A DNA stretch of 64,000 nucleotides from JBBIMP01 sp037444305. Its GTDB lineage: Bacteria > Acidobacteriota > UBA6911. A model generated the notes under the pieces. The model saw nothing but the letters and a program-made list of their open reading frames with translations. It was not told the origin of the DNA and searched no databases. The stretch covers positions 1 to 64,000 of the forward strand of contig JBBIMP010000021.1 in the NCBI GenBank assembly GCA_037444305.1, in the 5' to 3' direction. The position numbers and the translations under genes were made by a program. Positions 8,159 through 16,495 of the stretch are shown in pieces (the stretch's first letter is position 1; each line of letters opens with the position of its first letter).

Positions 8159-9478
8159 ATGCTGAAAAAGCTCTTGTCCGTTTTCAAGCCCGCGCCCCAC
8201 GTGGCCCCGATCCCCGAGGCGGAGGCGCGGCGTCGCTACCCGTGGGTTCGCTGGCAGATCCTCGAGAGCACATTCATCGGATACGCCACCTACTACCTCG
8301 TGCGCAACAATCTGCCTGTGGTGTCGAAGGAGATGGCCGAAGCGATCGGCTACAGCAAGTCGCAGGTGGGGGACATCCTGGCGGCAACGGCTGTGGCCTA
8401 CGGCCTGGGCAAATTTCTCATGGGGGCCGTATCCGACCGGAGCAACCCGCGCTACATCATGGCGGCGGGACTGGTGGCCACCGCCCTGTGCAACGTCCTC
8501 TTCGGCGCCAGCAGCAGCTACACGGCTCACCTCCTGCTCTGGACGCTCAACGGTTTCATCCAGGGCGTGGGCTGGGGTCCCTGCGGCCGTTCGCTGGGGC
8601 ACTGGTTCAGCGTCCGGGAGCGCGGCACGGTCTTCGGCATCTGGAACATCTCGCACAATGTCGGGGGCGGCATCGTGGGAGTGATCGCGGCCGAAAGCGC
8701 CGTGCGCTGGGGGTGGCGCTCCGCTTTCTACGTCCCGGCCATCATCGCCATCGTCTGCGCGTTTTACCTGGTGCTGCGCTTGCGCGACACGCCGCAGTCC
8801 ATGGGCCTGCCTCCGGTCGAGGAATACAAGCACGATTACCCCCCGGAGGAGAAACGGCATTCCGAGATGGAGCTCGGGACGCGCGAGCTCTTCATGAAGT
8901 ACATCTTTGCCAACGGGGCGCTCTGGATCATCGCCCTGGCCAACTTCTTCGTTTACATCGTGCGCTACAGCATGCTCGACTGGGGGCCCACCTACCTGCG
9001 CGAAATGAAGGGTGCGACGCTTTCCCAGGTGGGCCTCAGCACCCTGATCATCAACTTCGCCGGCATCGGGAGCACGCTGCTGATGGGCTGGGTGTCCGAC
9101 AGGACGGGCGGCAGGCGAGGCATGGTCAGCCTGCTGTGCATGATCCCGATTTCCGCAGCTTTTGCGGGGATCATCTGGAATCCGCCGGGCATGCTTTGGC
9201 TCGATTTCACGCTCCTGGGCGTCATCGGCTTCTTCATCTACCCGCCCGTGACCTTGCTGGGCGTAGCCGGCCTGGACTTCACCTCGAAGAAGGCGGTCGG
9301 CACAGCGGCCGGGTTCATCGGCCTTTTCGGCTACCTGGGAAGGATGGCGCAGGGGAAGGGGCTCGGCTGGCTGGCGGAAAACTACAACTGGGACGTCGCG
9401 CTCTACTCGATCCTGGTTTCGAGTCTCTTGGGCATCGTCCTGCTGGCTTTCACCTGGAACCTCAGACCGAGGGGATGA
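8159..9478 (+). CDS. glpT: Glycerol-3-phosphate transporter (OPA-family MFS)
   Basis: 439 residues with about twelve hydrophobic segments. The organophosphate:phosphate antiporter features are present: RYPWVRWQILESTFIGYATYYLVRNN near the start, WGPCGRSLGHWFSVRERG and WNISHNVGGGIVG in the N-terminal half, and a second Arg-bearing half with LGWLAENYNWDVALY. It imports glycerol 3-phosphate in exchange for inorganic phosphate across the inner membrane. The ATG at 8159 begins four bases after the regulator's stop, implying coupled translation. Together with the phosphodiesterase downstream it would feed G3P to GlpD. Confidence 0.93.
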   Translation: MLKKLLSVFKPAPHVAPIPEAEARRRYPWVRWQILESTFIGYATYYLVRNNLPVVSKEMAEAIGYSKSQVGDILAATAVAYGLGKFLMGAVSDRSNPRYIMAAGLVATALCNVLFGASSSYTAHLLLWTLNGFIQGVGWGPCGRSLGHWFSVRERGTVFGIWNISHNVGGGIVGVIAAESAVRWGWRSAFYVPAIIAIVCAFYLVLRLRDTPQSMGLPPVEEYKHDYPPEEKRHSEMELGTRELFMKYIFANGALWIIALANFFVYIVRYSMLDWGPTYLREMKGATLSQVGLSTLIINFAGIGSTLLMGWVSDRTGGRRGMVSLLCMIPISAAFAGIIWNPPGMLWLDFTLLGVIGFFIYPPVTLLGVAGLDFTSKKAVGTAAGFIGLFGYLGRMAQGKGLGWLAENYNWDVALYSILVSSLLGIVLLAFTWNLRPRG

Positions 9479-9511
9479 CGGCGAACATTCAGAATGGGAG
9501 GCAGACCAGCC

Positions 9512-10507
9512 ATGAGACACACAAGAACCGCAGCGAAAGAGCCGCGCCGCGAGGCAGGCCGCGCCGCAACCGCCAGGCTGTCGCTCGCTCTTTTGGCCGG
9601 CCTGGCCGTAGCGGCCTGTGCACCGGCGGGCGAAACGCAGGCCCGGCAGGAACACAAGATCAACATCGCCCATCGGGGCGCATCGTCCTACGCGCCCGAG
9701 CACACGATGCACGCCTACCTGCTCGCCATCGAACAGGGGGCCGAGTATGTGGAGCAGGACCTTCAAATCACAAAGGACGGCATTCTCGTCTGCCTGCACG
9801 ACCTCACGCTGGAGCGCACAACTAACGTGGAGGAAGTCTTTCCCGACCGGTACCGCGAGGTGACCCGCGGTCCGAACATGGTGCGGGAGTGGTGGGTGTC
9901 CGATTTCACCTTCGAGGAGATCAAGCAGCTCGACGCCGGCTCGTGGTTCGACGCCAGGTTCGCCGGTTCGAAGATCCTGACGTTCCAGGAGGCGATCGAC
10001 GCCATCCGGGGCAAGGCCGGTCTCTACCCCGAAATGAAGGCGCCGGAAACATACGGGGAGAGAGGCTTCGACATGGAACGCCTCACCCTGAAGGCGCTGA
10101 CGGAGAACGGCCTGGACCAGCCCGGGGCGGATCCGAAGACCCCGGTGATCATCCAATCCTTCAGCGCCGAAAGCCTGAAGAAGATGCATGGGGAGCTCGG
10201 CTGCCGACTCCCCCTGGTTCTGCTGATTGACGAGATGGACAGGGGAAAGTGGGTGTCCATCGAGAGATTTCGCGAAGCGAAGGCATTTGCCGCCGGCATC
10301 GGCCCCTCCAAGAGAATCCTGGAGGCGCGCCCCGAGGCGGTCCGCTGGGCGCACGACGTGGGACTGACGGTCACCGCCTACACCTTCCGGTCGTCGAATG
10401 TCGGCAAGTACAAGGATGTTGCAGAGGAAATGTCGCATTTCCTCTACGAGCTGGGGATCGATGCGGTGTTCACCGACAATCCCGACAAGTTTCCCCGGCG
10501 CAGGTGA
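9512..10507 (+). CDS. glpQ: Glycerophosphodiester phosphodiesterase, predicted lipoprotein
   Basis: 331 residues from the ATG at 9512; another ATG lies at 9494 in frame, and GGGAGG at 9496-9501 precedes the second. A signal peptide ends in LAGLAVAAC, a plausible lipobox, which would anchor the protein in the envelope. The GDPD TIM-barrel signature is clear: NIAHRGASSYAPEHTMHAY with catalytic His and Arg, YVEQDLQITKDGILVCLHD with metal-binding Glu/Asp and the second catalytic His, and a late TAYTFRS segment. It hydrolyses glycerophosphodiesters from phospholipid head groups to glycerol 3-phosphate plus an alcohol. Last gene of the glp string; a hairpin follows at 10593. Confidence 0.93.
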   Translation: MRHTRTAAKEPRREAGRAATARLSLALLAGLAVAACAPAGETQARQEHKINIAHRGASSYAPEHTMHAYLLAIEQGAEYVEQDLQITKDGILVCLHDLTLERTTNVEEVFPDRYREVTRGPNMVREWWVSDFTFEEIKQLDAGSWFDARFAGSKILTFQEAIDAIRGKAGLYPEMKAPETYGERGFDMERLTLKALTENGLDQPGADPKTPVIIQSFSAESLKKMHGELGCRLPLVLLIDEMDRGKWVSIERFREAKAFAAGIGPSKRILEARPEAVRWAHDVGLTVTAYTFRSSNVGKYKDVAEEMSHFLYELGIDAVFTDNPDKFPRRR

Positions 10508-10540
10508 AATCGATTTCCGTCAATCGGCCTCCGGTCTTGA

Positions 10541-10586
10541 TTGACAGGGATCGACCAAATAAATAGGATGACTTGTCTAGACGAGT
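10541..10586 (+). promoter_or_regulatory. Promoter and GntR operator upstream of the TonB receptor
   Basis: TTGACA (10541-10546), a 17-base spacer and TAGGAT (10564-10569) form a promoter toward the receptor gene. Directly after it lies ACTTGTCTAGACGAGT (10571-10586), a 16-bp palindrome with one mismatched pair. It shares ACTTGTCTAGAC with the site at 5632. The arrangement (operator 3-6 bases past the -10 box) is the same at both places. The 5' leader to the start codon at 10870 is almost 290 bases; apart from the hairpin at 10593 I see nothing definite in it. Confidence 0.7.
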
Positions 10587-10592
10587 GTACAC

Positions 10593-10618
10593 GCACGAGC
10601 AGGCGTGCCTGCTCGTGC
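10593..10618 (+). terminator. Hairpin between glpQ and the TonB receptor
   Basis: GCACGAGCAGG (10593-10603), a four-base loop and CCTGCTCGTGC (10608-10618) form a perfect 11-bp stem. No T-run follows, so intrinsic termination is not certain. It lies downstream of the predicted receptor promoter, so it would be the first structure in the receptor mRNA leader, and could act as an attenuator or stability element as readily as a glpQ terminator. Confidence 0.5.
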
Positions 10619-10869
10619 CGACTCAGAACTAATGCTGCTACCGCCTACGGCAACCATGCGGAATCTCCGACGCCCTGGCGAGGCAGCAGCATTCTTACCC
10701 GGCCGGGGCAACTCTGCCAGGAGGCCTTATCCTTATTTCTTAACCGTTCGAAGTCGTCTGGTCCGACAGGCGGCCGGCCCACGGCGCCCGTTCACCAAGA
10801 TGGTTCTCAAATAGAAACAATGTGATTGCAGGTGCGTCCCGCGGGGCGCCCCAGCATCAGGAGGAGAAA

Positions 10870-13800
10870 ATGAAGAGCTTTTTCCAGAGAATCAGCGTGC
10901 TGGCTCTCGCCGGTCTGCTGCTCTGCCCGCTTGCCTACGCCCAGTTCGACACGGCGACGGTGCTCGGGACGGTGCGCGACACCACCGGCGCGGTGATTCC
11001 GGGCGTCACGGTCACCCTGACCAAGATCGACACCGGCATCGCCACGACCGCGGTGACCGACGGAAGCGGCAACTACCAGTTCTTCACAGTGAAGATCGGT
11101 TTCTACAAGGTGACCGGCGAGTTGAGCGGTTTCTCAACCGCGGTTGCCGACCAGATCAATGTCACGATCAACGCGCGCCAGCGCGTCGACCTCGTGATGA
11201 AGGTCGGGTCCATCTCCGAGACCGTCGAGGTTTCGGGCGCGGCGCAGCTCGTCGAAGCCGACTCGAGCGACCGCGGCCAGGTCATCCAGGAGAAGCAGAT
11301 CCAGGGCCTGCCGCTCAACGGGCGCAACTATGCGGACCTCTCCCTGCTCAGCCCCGGCGTGCGCCGCTCCGACAAGAACGAGGAGCGCGACGGTTCCTAC
11401 AACGTCCACGGCCTGCGCAGCACGTTCAACAACTATATGCTCGACGGCGTCGACAACAGCTCCTACGGCACCAGCAACCAGGGCTTCTCGAACCAGGTCG
11501 TGCAGCTGCCGCCCGACGCGGTGGCCGAGTTCAAGGTGCAGACGAACAACTTCAGCGCCGAGTACGGCCGCGCCGCGGGCGCCATGATCAACGCCTCGCT
11601 CAAGAGCGGCACCAACGAGTTCCGCGGCACGCTTTGGGAGTTCCACCGGAACGACAACCTGAACGCGCGCGGCTTCTTCGGCGGGGCCACCAAGCCCTTC
11701 CTGATCCGCAACCAGTTCGGCTGGACCTTCGGCGGTCCGATCATCAAGAAGAAGACCTTCTTCTTCACCGACTACGAAGGCTACCGTGAACGCCGGGCCA
11801 CGCCCAACTTCGCCACCGTGCCGCTGCAGTCGGTAAGGGACGGCAACCTGGGCATCCCGGTGCGCAACCCCTTCACGAACGAGGTCTTTTCGAACGGGAT
11901 CATCCCGACCGGCCAGATCAGCCCCTTCGCCAAGAAGGTCTGGGCCGGCCTCGTGGCGCCCAATCTCTCCGGCACCTCGAACAACTACCGGACCGATCTC
12001 GCGGTCAACAACAACACCGACAAGGGCGACCTGAAGATCGACCACCAGTTCGCCGACCGGCTGAACGCCTTCTTCCGCATCAGCCACCGCAAGATGAACA
12101 TCTTCGACGCTCCGCCGATCCCGGGTCCGTCCGGCGGCGAGGGCAACGGCTGGGTGCGCGTCCTGAACCAGGCGATCGCCGGCGGTGCCACCTTCAATCC
12201 CTCGCCCACCTCGCTGCTCGAGATCCGCTTCGGCGCCTCCCGCACCAAGGCCGGCAAGGAACCGGTCAACGTCGGCTCCCCCTCCATGGTGGACGCCTAC
12301 GGCATCGTCGGCCTCCCCAAGGGGAATCCCCGCATCCAGGGCGGCCTGACCAATATCGCGATGTCCGGCTTCAGCGCCCTGGGCCAGCAGTCTACGAATC
12401 CCCAGTGGCAGGATCCCACGGTCTACAACCCGAAGGTGAACTACGCCTGGATCCAGGGCAAGCACAGCATGAAGGTGGGTTACGAGTACCAGTACATGCA
12501 CGTCAAGATCCAGGACGTCAACCCGCTGAACGGTTCGCTGGCCTATGGCGGCCAGTACAGCCGCCCGGCGGGGGCCGCCTCGAACAACCTCTACAACGTG
12601 GCCGACTTCATGTTCGGCGCCCCGAGCCAGCTCCGCCTGGTGAACTATTTCGAGGCCGACATGCAGCAGCGGATGCACTTCGCCTATTTCCAGGATGACT
12701 GGAAGGTCCTGCCGAACCTTACCCTCAACCTGGGCGTGCGCTACGAATTTGCCACGCCGATGTGGGACAAGGAAAACCGGCTGACCAACTTCGATCCCAG
12801 GACCAACTCCATCCTGACCGCCAAGAACGGCTCGCTCGAGGACCGCGCGCTGGTGGCTCCGGATAAGAACAACTGGGCTCCGCGCCTGGGCTTTGCCTGG
12901 AGCTTCATGCCCAAGACGGTCCTGCGGGGCGGCTACGGCGTGAGCTACGTCCACTTCAACCGCGCCGGCGCCGGGAACATCCTGGCGATCAACGGCCCGC
13001 AGGTGGTCGGCGCCCTCCTCGTGCAGTCCATCACCGATTCCGGATTCCGGACGATGCGCGGCGACGGCCTGGGCAACGACGGCTTCCCGGCCGGCTTCAC
13101 CGCCCCGGACAAGTTCAACCCGCTCGCGGCCATGTTCTCCTACATGCCGCGCGACACGCGCACGAGCTACGTTCAGAGCTGGCACCTGACGGTCCAGAGA
13201 GAGATCGTCAAAGACACGATGCTCGACGTGGCCTACGTGGGGAACATGGGGCTCAAGATCCTCATCTTCGGCGACACCAACCAGGCACGGCCCAACGCGC
13301 CCGGCAAGATCGAGTCGCTGCAGTCGCGCCGCCCGATCGCCAACTTCTCGGCGATCTCCACGGCGTTCAACCGCGCGGCTTCCAACTATCACGCCCTGCA
13401 GGTGAAGTTCCAGCACACGTCGAAATACGGGCTTTCGCTGCTGAACTCATTCACCTACTCGAAGGCGATCGACAACTCGACCGGCGCCCTCGAGAACCCG
13501 AACGGCGCCCGCTCCAGCCCGCAGAACATCTACGATCTGAAGGCGGAGAGGGGCCTCTCGGTCTACGACCAGACGCTGAACAACGTGACCAGCTTTGTCT
13601 GGAACATTCCCATCGGCAAGGGGAACCGCTTCCTCACCGATTTGCACCCGGTGCTCGATGGGATCTTCGGCGGCTGGAAGCTGAGCGCCATCAACAGCAT
13701 GACCAGCGGCGCTCCGGTGCAGCTGCTCTTCGTTCCGTCGACCAACTTCCAGGTGACGGCCATCCTCGGCTCCTGGCTGGGCGGCAACAGCCCGCGGCCT

Positions 13801-14145
13801 AACATCACGGGCCCGCCGAAGCTGCCCGACGGCAAGCGGACCGTGGACGAGTATCTGGACAGGAACGCAGTCCAGATCCCGACCGACCCGAGCCAGCCGT
13901 TCGGCAACGCCGGGCGCAGCATCGTCCGGAGCGATTCCTTCTATCAGCTGGACATGGGGATCTCGAAGGACTTCCGCCTGCCGCGCGAGTCCATGAAGGT
14001 CGAGTTCCGCGCCGAGTTCTTCAACGCGCTGAACAAGACCAACTTACGTGCGCCGCAAGGCAGCCGCTCCAGCGCCGCATTCGGCTCGGTGCGCAGCACC
14101 TTCCCCCCGAGGGAAATCCAGTTCGGCCTGAAGCTCCACTTCTAG
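10870..14145 (+). CDS. Oar-like TonB-dependent outer-membrane receptor
   Basis: 1091 residues. The signal peptide ends near ...LLCPLAYAQ (residue about 24). Next is a carboxypeptidase-regulatory-like Ig-type domain (about 27-110: TVLGTVRDTTGAVIPGVTVTL and later MKVGSISETVEVSG). A plug domain follows (QIQGLPLNGRNYADL, MLDGVDNSS, AEFKVQTNNFSAEYGRAAGAMINASLKSGTN), then a long beta-barrel ending in the outer-membrane signal FGLKLHF. The start at 10870 has AGGAGGAG four bases upstream. Acidobacteria carry many such receptors. Position after the glp genes and the shared operator suggest that it imports glycerophosphodiesters or a related compound; the substrate is inferred, not seen. Confidence 0.9.
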   Translation: MKSFFQRISVLALAGLLLCPLAYAQFDTATVLGTVRDTTGAVIPGVTVTLTKIDTGIATTAVTDGSGNYQFFTVKIGFYKVTGELSGFSTAVADQINVTINARQRVDLVMKVGSISETVEVSGAAQLVEADSSDRGQVIQEKQIQGLPLNGRNYADLSLLSPGVRRSDKNEERDGSYNVHGLRSTFNNYMLDGVDNSSYGTSNQGFSNQVVQLPPDAVAEFKVQTNNFSAEYGRAAGAMINASLKSGTNEFRGTLWEFHRNDNLNARGFFGGATKPFLIRNQFGWTFGGPIIKKKTFFFTDYEGYRERRATPNFATVPLQSVRDGNLGIPVRNPFTNEVFSNGIIPTGQISPFAKKVWAGLVAPNLSGTSNNYRTDLAVNNNTDKGDLKIDHQFADRLNAFFRISHRKMNIFDAPPIPGPSGGEGNGWVRVLNQAIAGGATFNPSPTSLLEIRFGASRTKAGKEPVNVGSPSMVDAYGIVGLPKGNPRIQGGLTNIAMSGFSALGQQSTNPQWQDPTVYNPKVNYAWIQGKHSMKVGYEYQYMHVKIQDVNPLNGSLAYGGQYSRPAGAASNNLYNVADFMFGAPSQLRLVNYFEADMQQRMHFAYFQDDWKVLPNLTLNLGVRYEFATPMWDKENRLTNFDPRTNSILTAKNGSLEDRALVAPDKNNWAPRLGFAWSFMPKTVLRGGYGVSYVHFNRAGAGNILAINGPQVVGALLVQSITDSGFRTMRGDGLGNDGFPAGFTAPDKFNPLAAMFSYMPRDTRTSYVQSWHLTVQREIVKDTMLDVAYVGNMGLKILIFGDTNQARPNAPGKIESLQSRRPIANFSAISTAFNRAASNYHALQVKFQHTSKYGLSLLNSFTYSKAIDNSTGALENPNGARSSPQNIYDLKAERGLSVYDQTLNNVTSFVWNIPIGKGNRFLTDLHPVLDGIFGGWKLSAINSMTSGAPVQLLFVPSTNFQVTAILGSWLGGNSPRPNITGPPKLPDGKRTVDEYLDRNAVQIPTDPSQPFGNAGRSIVRSDSFYQLDMGISKDFRLPRESMKVEFRAEFFNALNKTNLRAPQGSRSSAAFGSVRSTFPPREIQFGLKLHF

Positions 14146-14174
14146 GCTGAGGCAAACCCGGGCAACCACCCGGC

Positions 14175-14216
14175 GGGGGCAGTCTCCGATCGAGGAGACT
14201 GCCCCCTCTTTTTATT
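14175..14216 (+). terminator. Rho-independent terminator of the TonB receptor gene
   Basis: GGGGGCAGTCTCC (14175-14187) pairs with GGAGACTGCCCCC (14194-14206) around a six-base loop and is followed by TCTTTTTATT. It begins 29 bases after the receptor stop and overlaps the last codons of the convergent pfk gene. Confidence 0.9.
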
Positions 14217-15405
14217 CGGACATGATGAACAGGGGTTTCGCTTCGAAGCTCTTGTAGTAGGGGCGAAGCCGATCGGTGTTGTAGAGCTTCTCGACGTCCA
14301 CGACCTTCTTGTAGCTGGTCACGACATCCAGGGGCGCATTGCTGTATTTCCCGTCCTTGAGAATCACCAGCCGGCCGTGCACTCCCTGCAGGATCAGGTC
14401 GAGCGCCAGATTCCCATAGGCCATCGGGACGATGGAGTCGATCGCGTCGGGATCCCCGCAGCGCACGAGGTATCCCAGCCGCTGGTTGATGACATTGATC
14501 TGCTTCCCCTTGTTGAAGGCCGCGGACCGGTTCTTGAGCTGACGGGAGATGAGATCCCCGATCCCCCCCAGCTTCATGTGCCCGTAGTCGTCCTTTTCCC
14601 TGCTCTCAAACACCATTTCCCCGCCCACGAACATGGCCCCCTCGGAGACGAGCACCACCGAGTAGCGGCTCGGGTTGGTGAACCGGTCCTCCACCAGTAG
14701 TTCCGTGAGCCGGTCGATATCGAATTTGTATTCCGGAATGACGCAGCGGTTGGCGGCGCCCGCCATCGCCGGCAGCAGCGCCGTGAAGCCGGCGTAGCGG
14801 CCGAAGACCTCGATCACGAGAAAGCGCTCGTGCGATCCGGCCGAAGTCCGGAGCCGGTGGGTCATCTCGATGGTCCGGGTCACGCAGGTGCTGAAGCCGA
14901 TGCAGTAGTCGGTTCCCGGAACGTCGTTGTCCATGGTCTTGGGAATCGCGAGAACCTTCACCCCCTCTTTGTGCAGTCTCACCCCGTAGCTCAGCGTGTC
15001 GTCGCCGCCAATGGGGATCAGGTAGTCCACGCCCAGGAAACTCAGGTTCTTGAGCACCTCGGGCGTCAGGTCGTTGACTTCCTGCGTGTAGGTTTCCTTC
15101 AAGTGCAGAGGGACGTCGATGGCGCGGACGTGGCTCGGCCTCGTCCTCGAAGTGTGGAGAAACGTCCCCCCGGTTCTTCCCGTCCGGTTGACCGTCTCCT
15201 CCGTCAGGATCTGGTGCTTTTCGCTGTTGTCGGCGCCCCGCTCGGGAATGATCTCCACAAGACCCGCCCAGCCGCGGCGGATTCCGATGACCTGGTAGCC
15301 TTCGCGGACGGCGCGGATGGTGATGGCGCGAATCGCCGGGTTGAGCCCCGGCACATCCCCGCCCCCTGTCAGGATGGCAATGACTCCCTTCTTGGCGTTG
15401 GCCAT
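14212..15405 (-). CDS. 6-phosphofructokinase, probably pyrophosphate-dependent
   Basis: 397 residues of the PfkA superfamily, phosphorylating fructose 6-phosphate to the 1,6-bisphosphate. The N-terminal ILTGGGDVPGLNPAIR matches the family. Two positions separate ATP- from PPi-dependent enzymes. Here the first reads GGDD (residues 133-136; ATP enzymes have GGDG) and the second PKTMDND (Lys156; ATP enzymes usually have Gly). Asp plus Lys is the PPi-type combination, which makes the step reversible. The catalytic TMDND and substrate segment EVFGRYAG are present. GAGGGAG precedes the start. Family certain, phosphoryl donor predicted from these residues. Confidence 0.93.
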   Translation of the reverse strand: MANAKKGVIAILTGGGDVPGLNPAIRAITIRAVREGYQVIGIRRGWAGLVEIIPERGADNSEKHQILTEETVNRTGRTGGTFLHTSRTRPSHVRAIDVPLHLKETYTQEVNDLTPEVLKNLSFLGVDYLIPIGGDDTLSYGVRLHKEGVKVLAIPKTMDNDVPGTDYCIGFSTCVTRTIEMTHRLRTSAGSHERFLVIEVFGRYAGFTALLPAMAGAANRCVIPEYKFDIDRLTELLVEDRFTNPSRYSVVLVSEGAMFVGGEMVFESREKDDYGHMKLGGIGDLISRQLKNRSAAFNKGKQINVINQRLGYLVRCGDPDAIDSIVPMAYGNLALDLILQGVHGRLVILKDGKYSNAPLDVVTSYKKVVDVEKLYNTDRLRPYYKSFEAKPLFIMSE

Positions 15406-15581
15406 ATCACTCCCTCAGATGTTCATGATGATGCAACAAACCGAAGCGTTTGCTCCCACCAAACCAGCCATAAAGATACGAACGGAGACGGTAATATTCA
15501 ATCGCAACTTGATCGGGGCCTCTCTTGCTCCAACCATCAGCGGGGTTCGAGTGCCCTGCGCTCATTCATACTGATGGATGT

Positions 15582-15668
15582 CCACGGAGCCCGGAGCGCC
15601 AGCGGCGGGTTGCGTTACATGACTGGGTTGCCTGACCGCTCACTGGCGTTCGCGCCTCCGTTTACGCA
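15582..15668. repeat. Hairpin-ended direct repeat, copy 1
   Basis: A roughly 86-bp unit beginning CCACGGAGCCCGGAGCG and ending CTGGCGTTCGCGCCTCCG that is repeated at 15720-15806 with about 85% identity by eye. Its two ends are imperfectly complementary (15 of 18 pairs), so each copy can fold into a long hairpin. Confidence 0.75.
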
Positions 15669-15719
15669 AACCACCCACGAGGTGCGAGGCGACTCCATCC
15701 AGCCTTGCCGGGCGGGCGC

Positions 15720-15806
15720 CCACGGAGCCCGGAGCGGCAGCGACGGGTCGCGTTGCTTGACCGGGCTACCTGACCGCTCACTGGCGTTCGCGGCTCCGTT
15801 TGCCGT
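15720..15806. repeat. Hairpin-ended direct repeat, copy 2
   Basis: Second copy of the unit at 15582, 138 bp further on. It differs at scattered sites. One stem position mismatched in copy 1 is paired here, while another has become mismatched, so structural constraint is possible but not shown. Confidence 0.75.
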
Positions 15807-16056
15807 GTGCCCTTAATACCGCTTTCCTCCCGTCGCCTGCCCCGGTTTCAGCTGTGCCGCGCTGCGGTGATAGGGGAGCGCGCTCGCCGGCCCCTAAACG
15901 AAATGCCTATAATCGTGCAGCAAAAAACTCATGGGATACCGCAGCCTGCCCCTCCCTTCACACAAATCCTCTGGCAGTCCCCGCTCCGACCGAGTATCAT
16001 CCTCCCTTTACCGGCTCAATGACCATGCCGGGCATAGTTATTCGCGTGAGGGAATC

Positions 16057-16467
16057 ATGGTTCAGTGCAAAATCGAATACAAAGGCGACCTTCGCTGCGA
16101 GGCCATGCACGGCCCCAGCCGAACGGTCCTGAGCACAGACGCTCCGGTGGACAATCAAGGCAAGGGAGAGAGCTTTTCGCCGACCGATCTGGTCGCGACC
16201 GCCCTGGGGGCATGCATGATGACGATCATGGGCATCGCGGCGCGGCGTGAGAATATTCCTCTTCAAGAAACGTCGGTGCATGTAGAAAAACACATGAGCA
16301 CAGACGCACCCCGGCGGATTTCAAAAATCGTCGTGCGTTTCGACCTGACGCCCGGCATCCCCGCCGCAAAAAGACAGGCCCTCGAGCGCGCGGCGCAGGC
16401 CTGCCCCGTGGCCAAGAGCCTCCACCCCGACGTCGAGGTCCTTCTGTCGTTCCACTACCCCGATTGA
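16057..16467 (+). CDS. OsmC/Ohr-family peroxide-detoxifying protein
   Basis: 136 residues, normal for the family. The two conserved redox cysteines are present: LGACMMTIMGIAA (Cys about 53) on the central helix and QACPVAKSLHPDVEV (Cys about 114). The phrase FSPTDLVATALGAC is the usual OsmC signature. These cytoplasmic proteins reduce organic hydroperoxides with the two cysteines. The ATG at 16057 has GAGG upstream; longer frames from 15931 cover non-coding sequence. OsmC-type rather than Ohr-type is suggested by the short N-terminus, but I cannot separate subfamilies firmly. Confidence 0.9.
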   Translation: MVQCKIEYKGDLRCEAMHGPSRTVLSTDAPVDNQGKGESFSPTDLVATALGACMMTIMGIAARRENIPLQETSVHVEKHMSTDAPRRISKIVVRFDLTPGIPAAKRQALERAAQACPVAKSLHPDVEVLLSFHYPD

Positions 16468-16495
16468 CGCCCTCGGGCCTGCGGCCGCTGCGCCA

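Larger units (their letters stand above)
15406..16056. other. Intergenic region without a recognisable gene
   Basis: About 650 bases between pfk and the OsmC gene. Apart from the duplicated 86-bp unit described separately, I found no open frame with a ribosome-binding site and protein-like composition. The frames here are Arg/Pro-rich GC shadows. The pfk promoter must lie in the first hundred or so bases, which are visibly more A/T-rich (15420-15510). Confidence 0.6.

Noticed and set aside
8072..10438. 788-codon open frame on the minus strand across glpT and glpQ
   Set aside because: It lies opposite two certain genes, has Arg/His/Gly-rich low-information sequence and no family motif: a shadow frame of GC-rich codons.
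11134..13416. 760-codon open frame on the minus strand inside the TonB receptor gene
   Set aside because: Antisense to a clear receptor gene; composition (Val, Gly, Arg, His repeats) is typical of a shadow frame and no ribosome-binding site fits.
15582..15806. Possible CRISPR array
   Set aside because: Only two units, 86 bp each with hairpin ends and an irregular 50-base spacer, and no cas gene nearby; a palindromic repeat explains it better.
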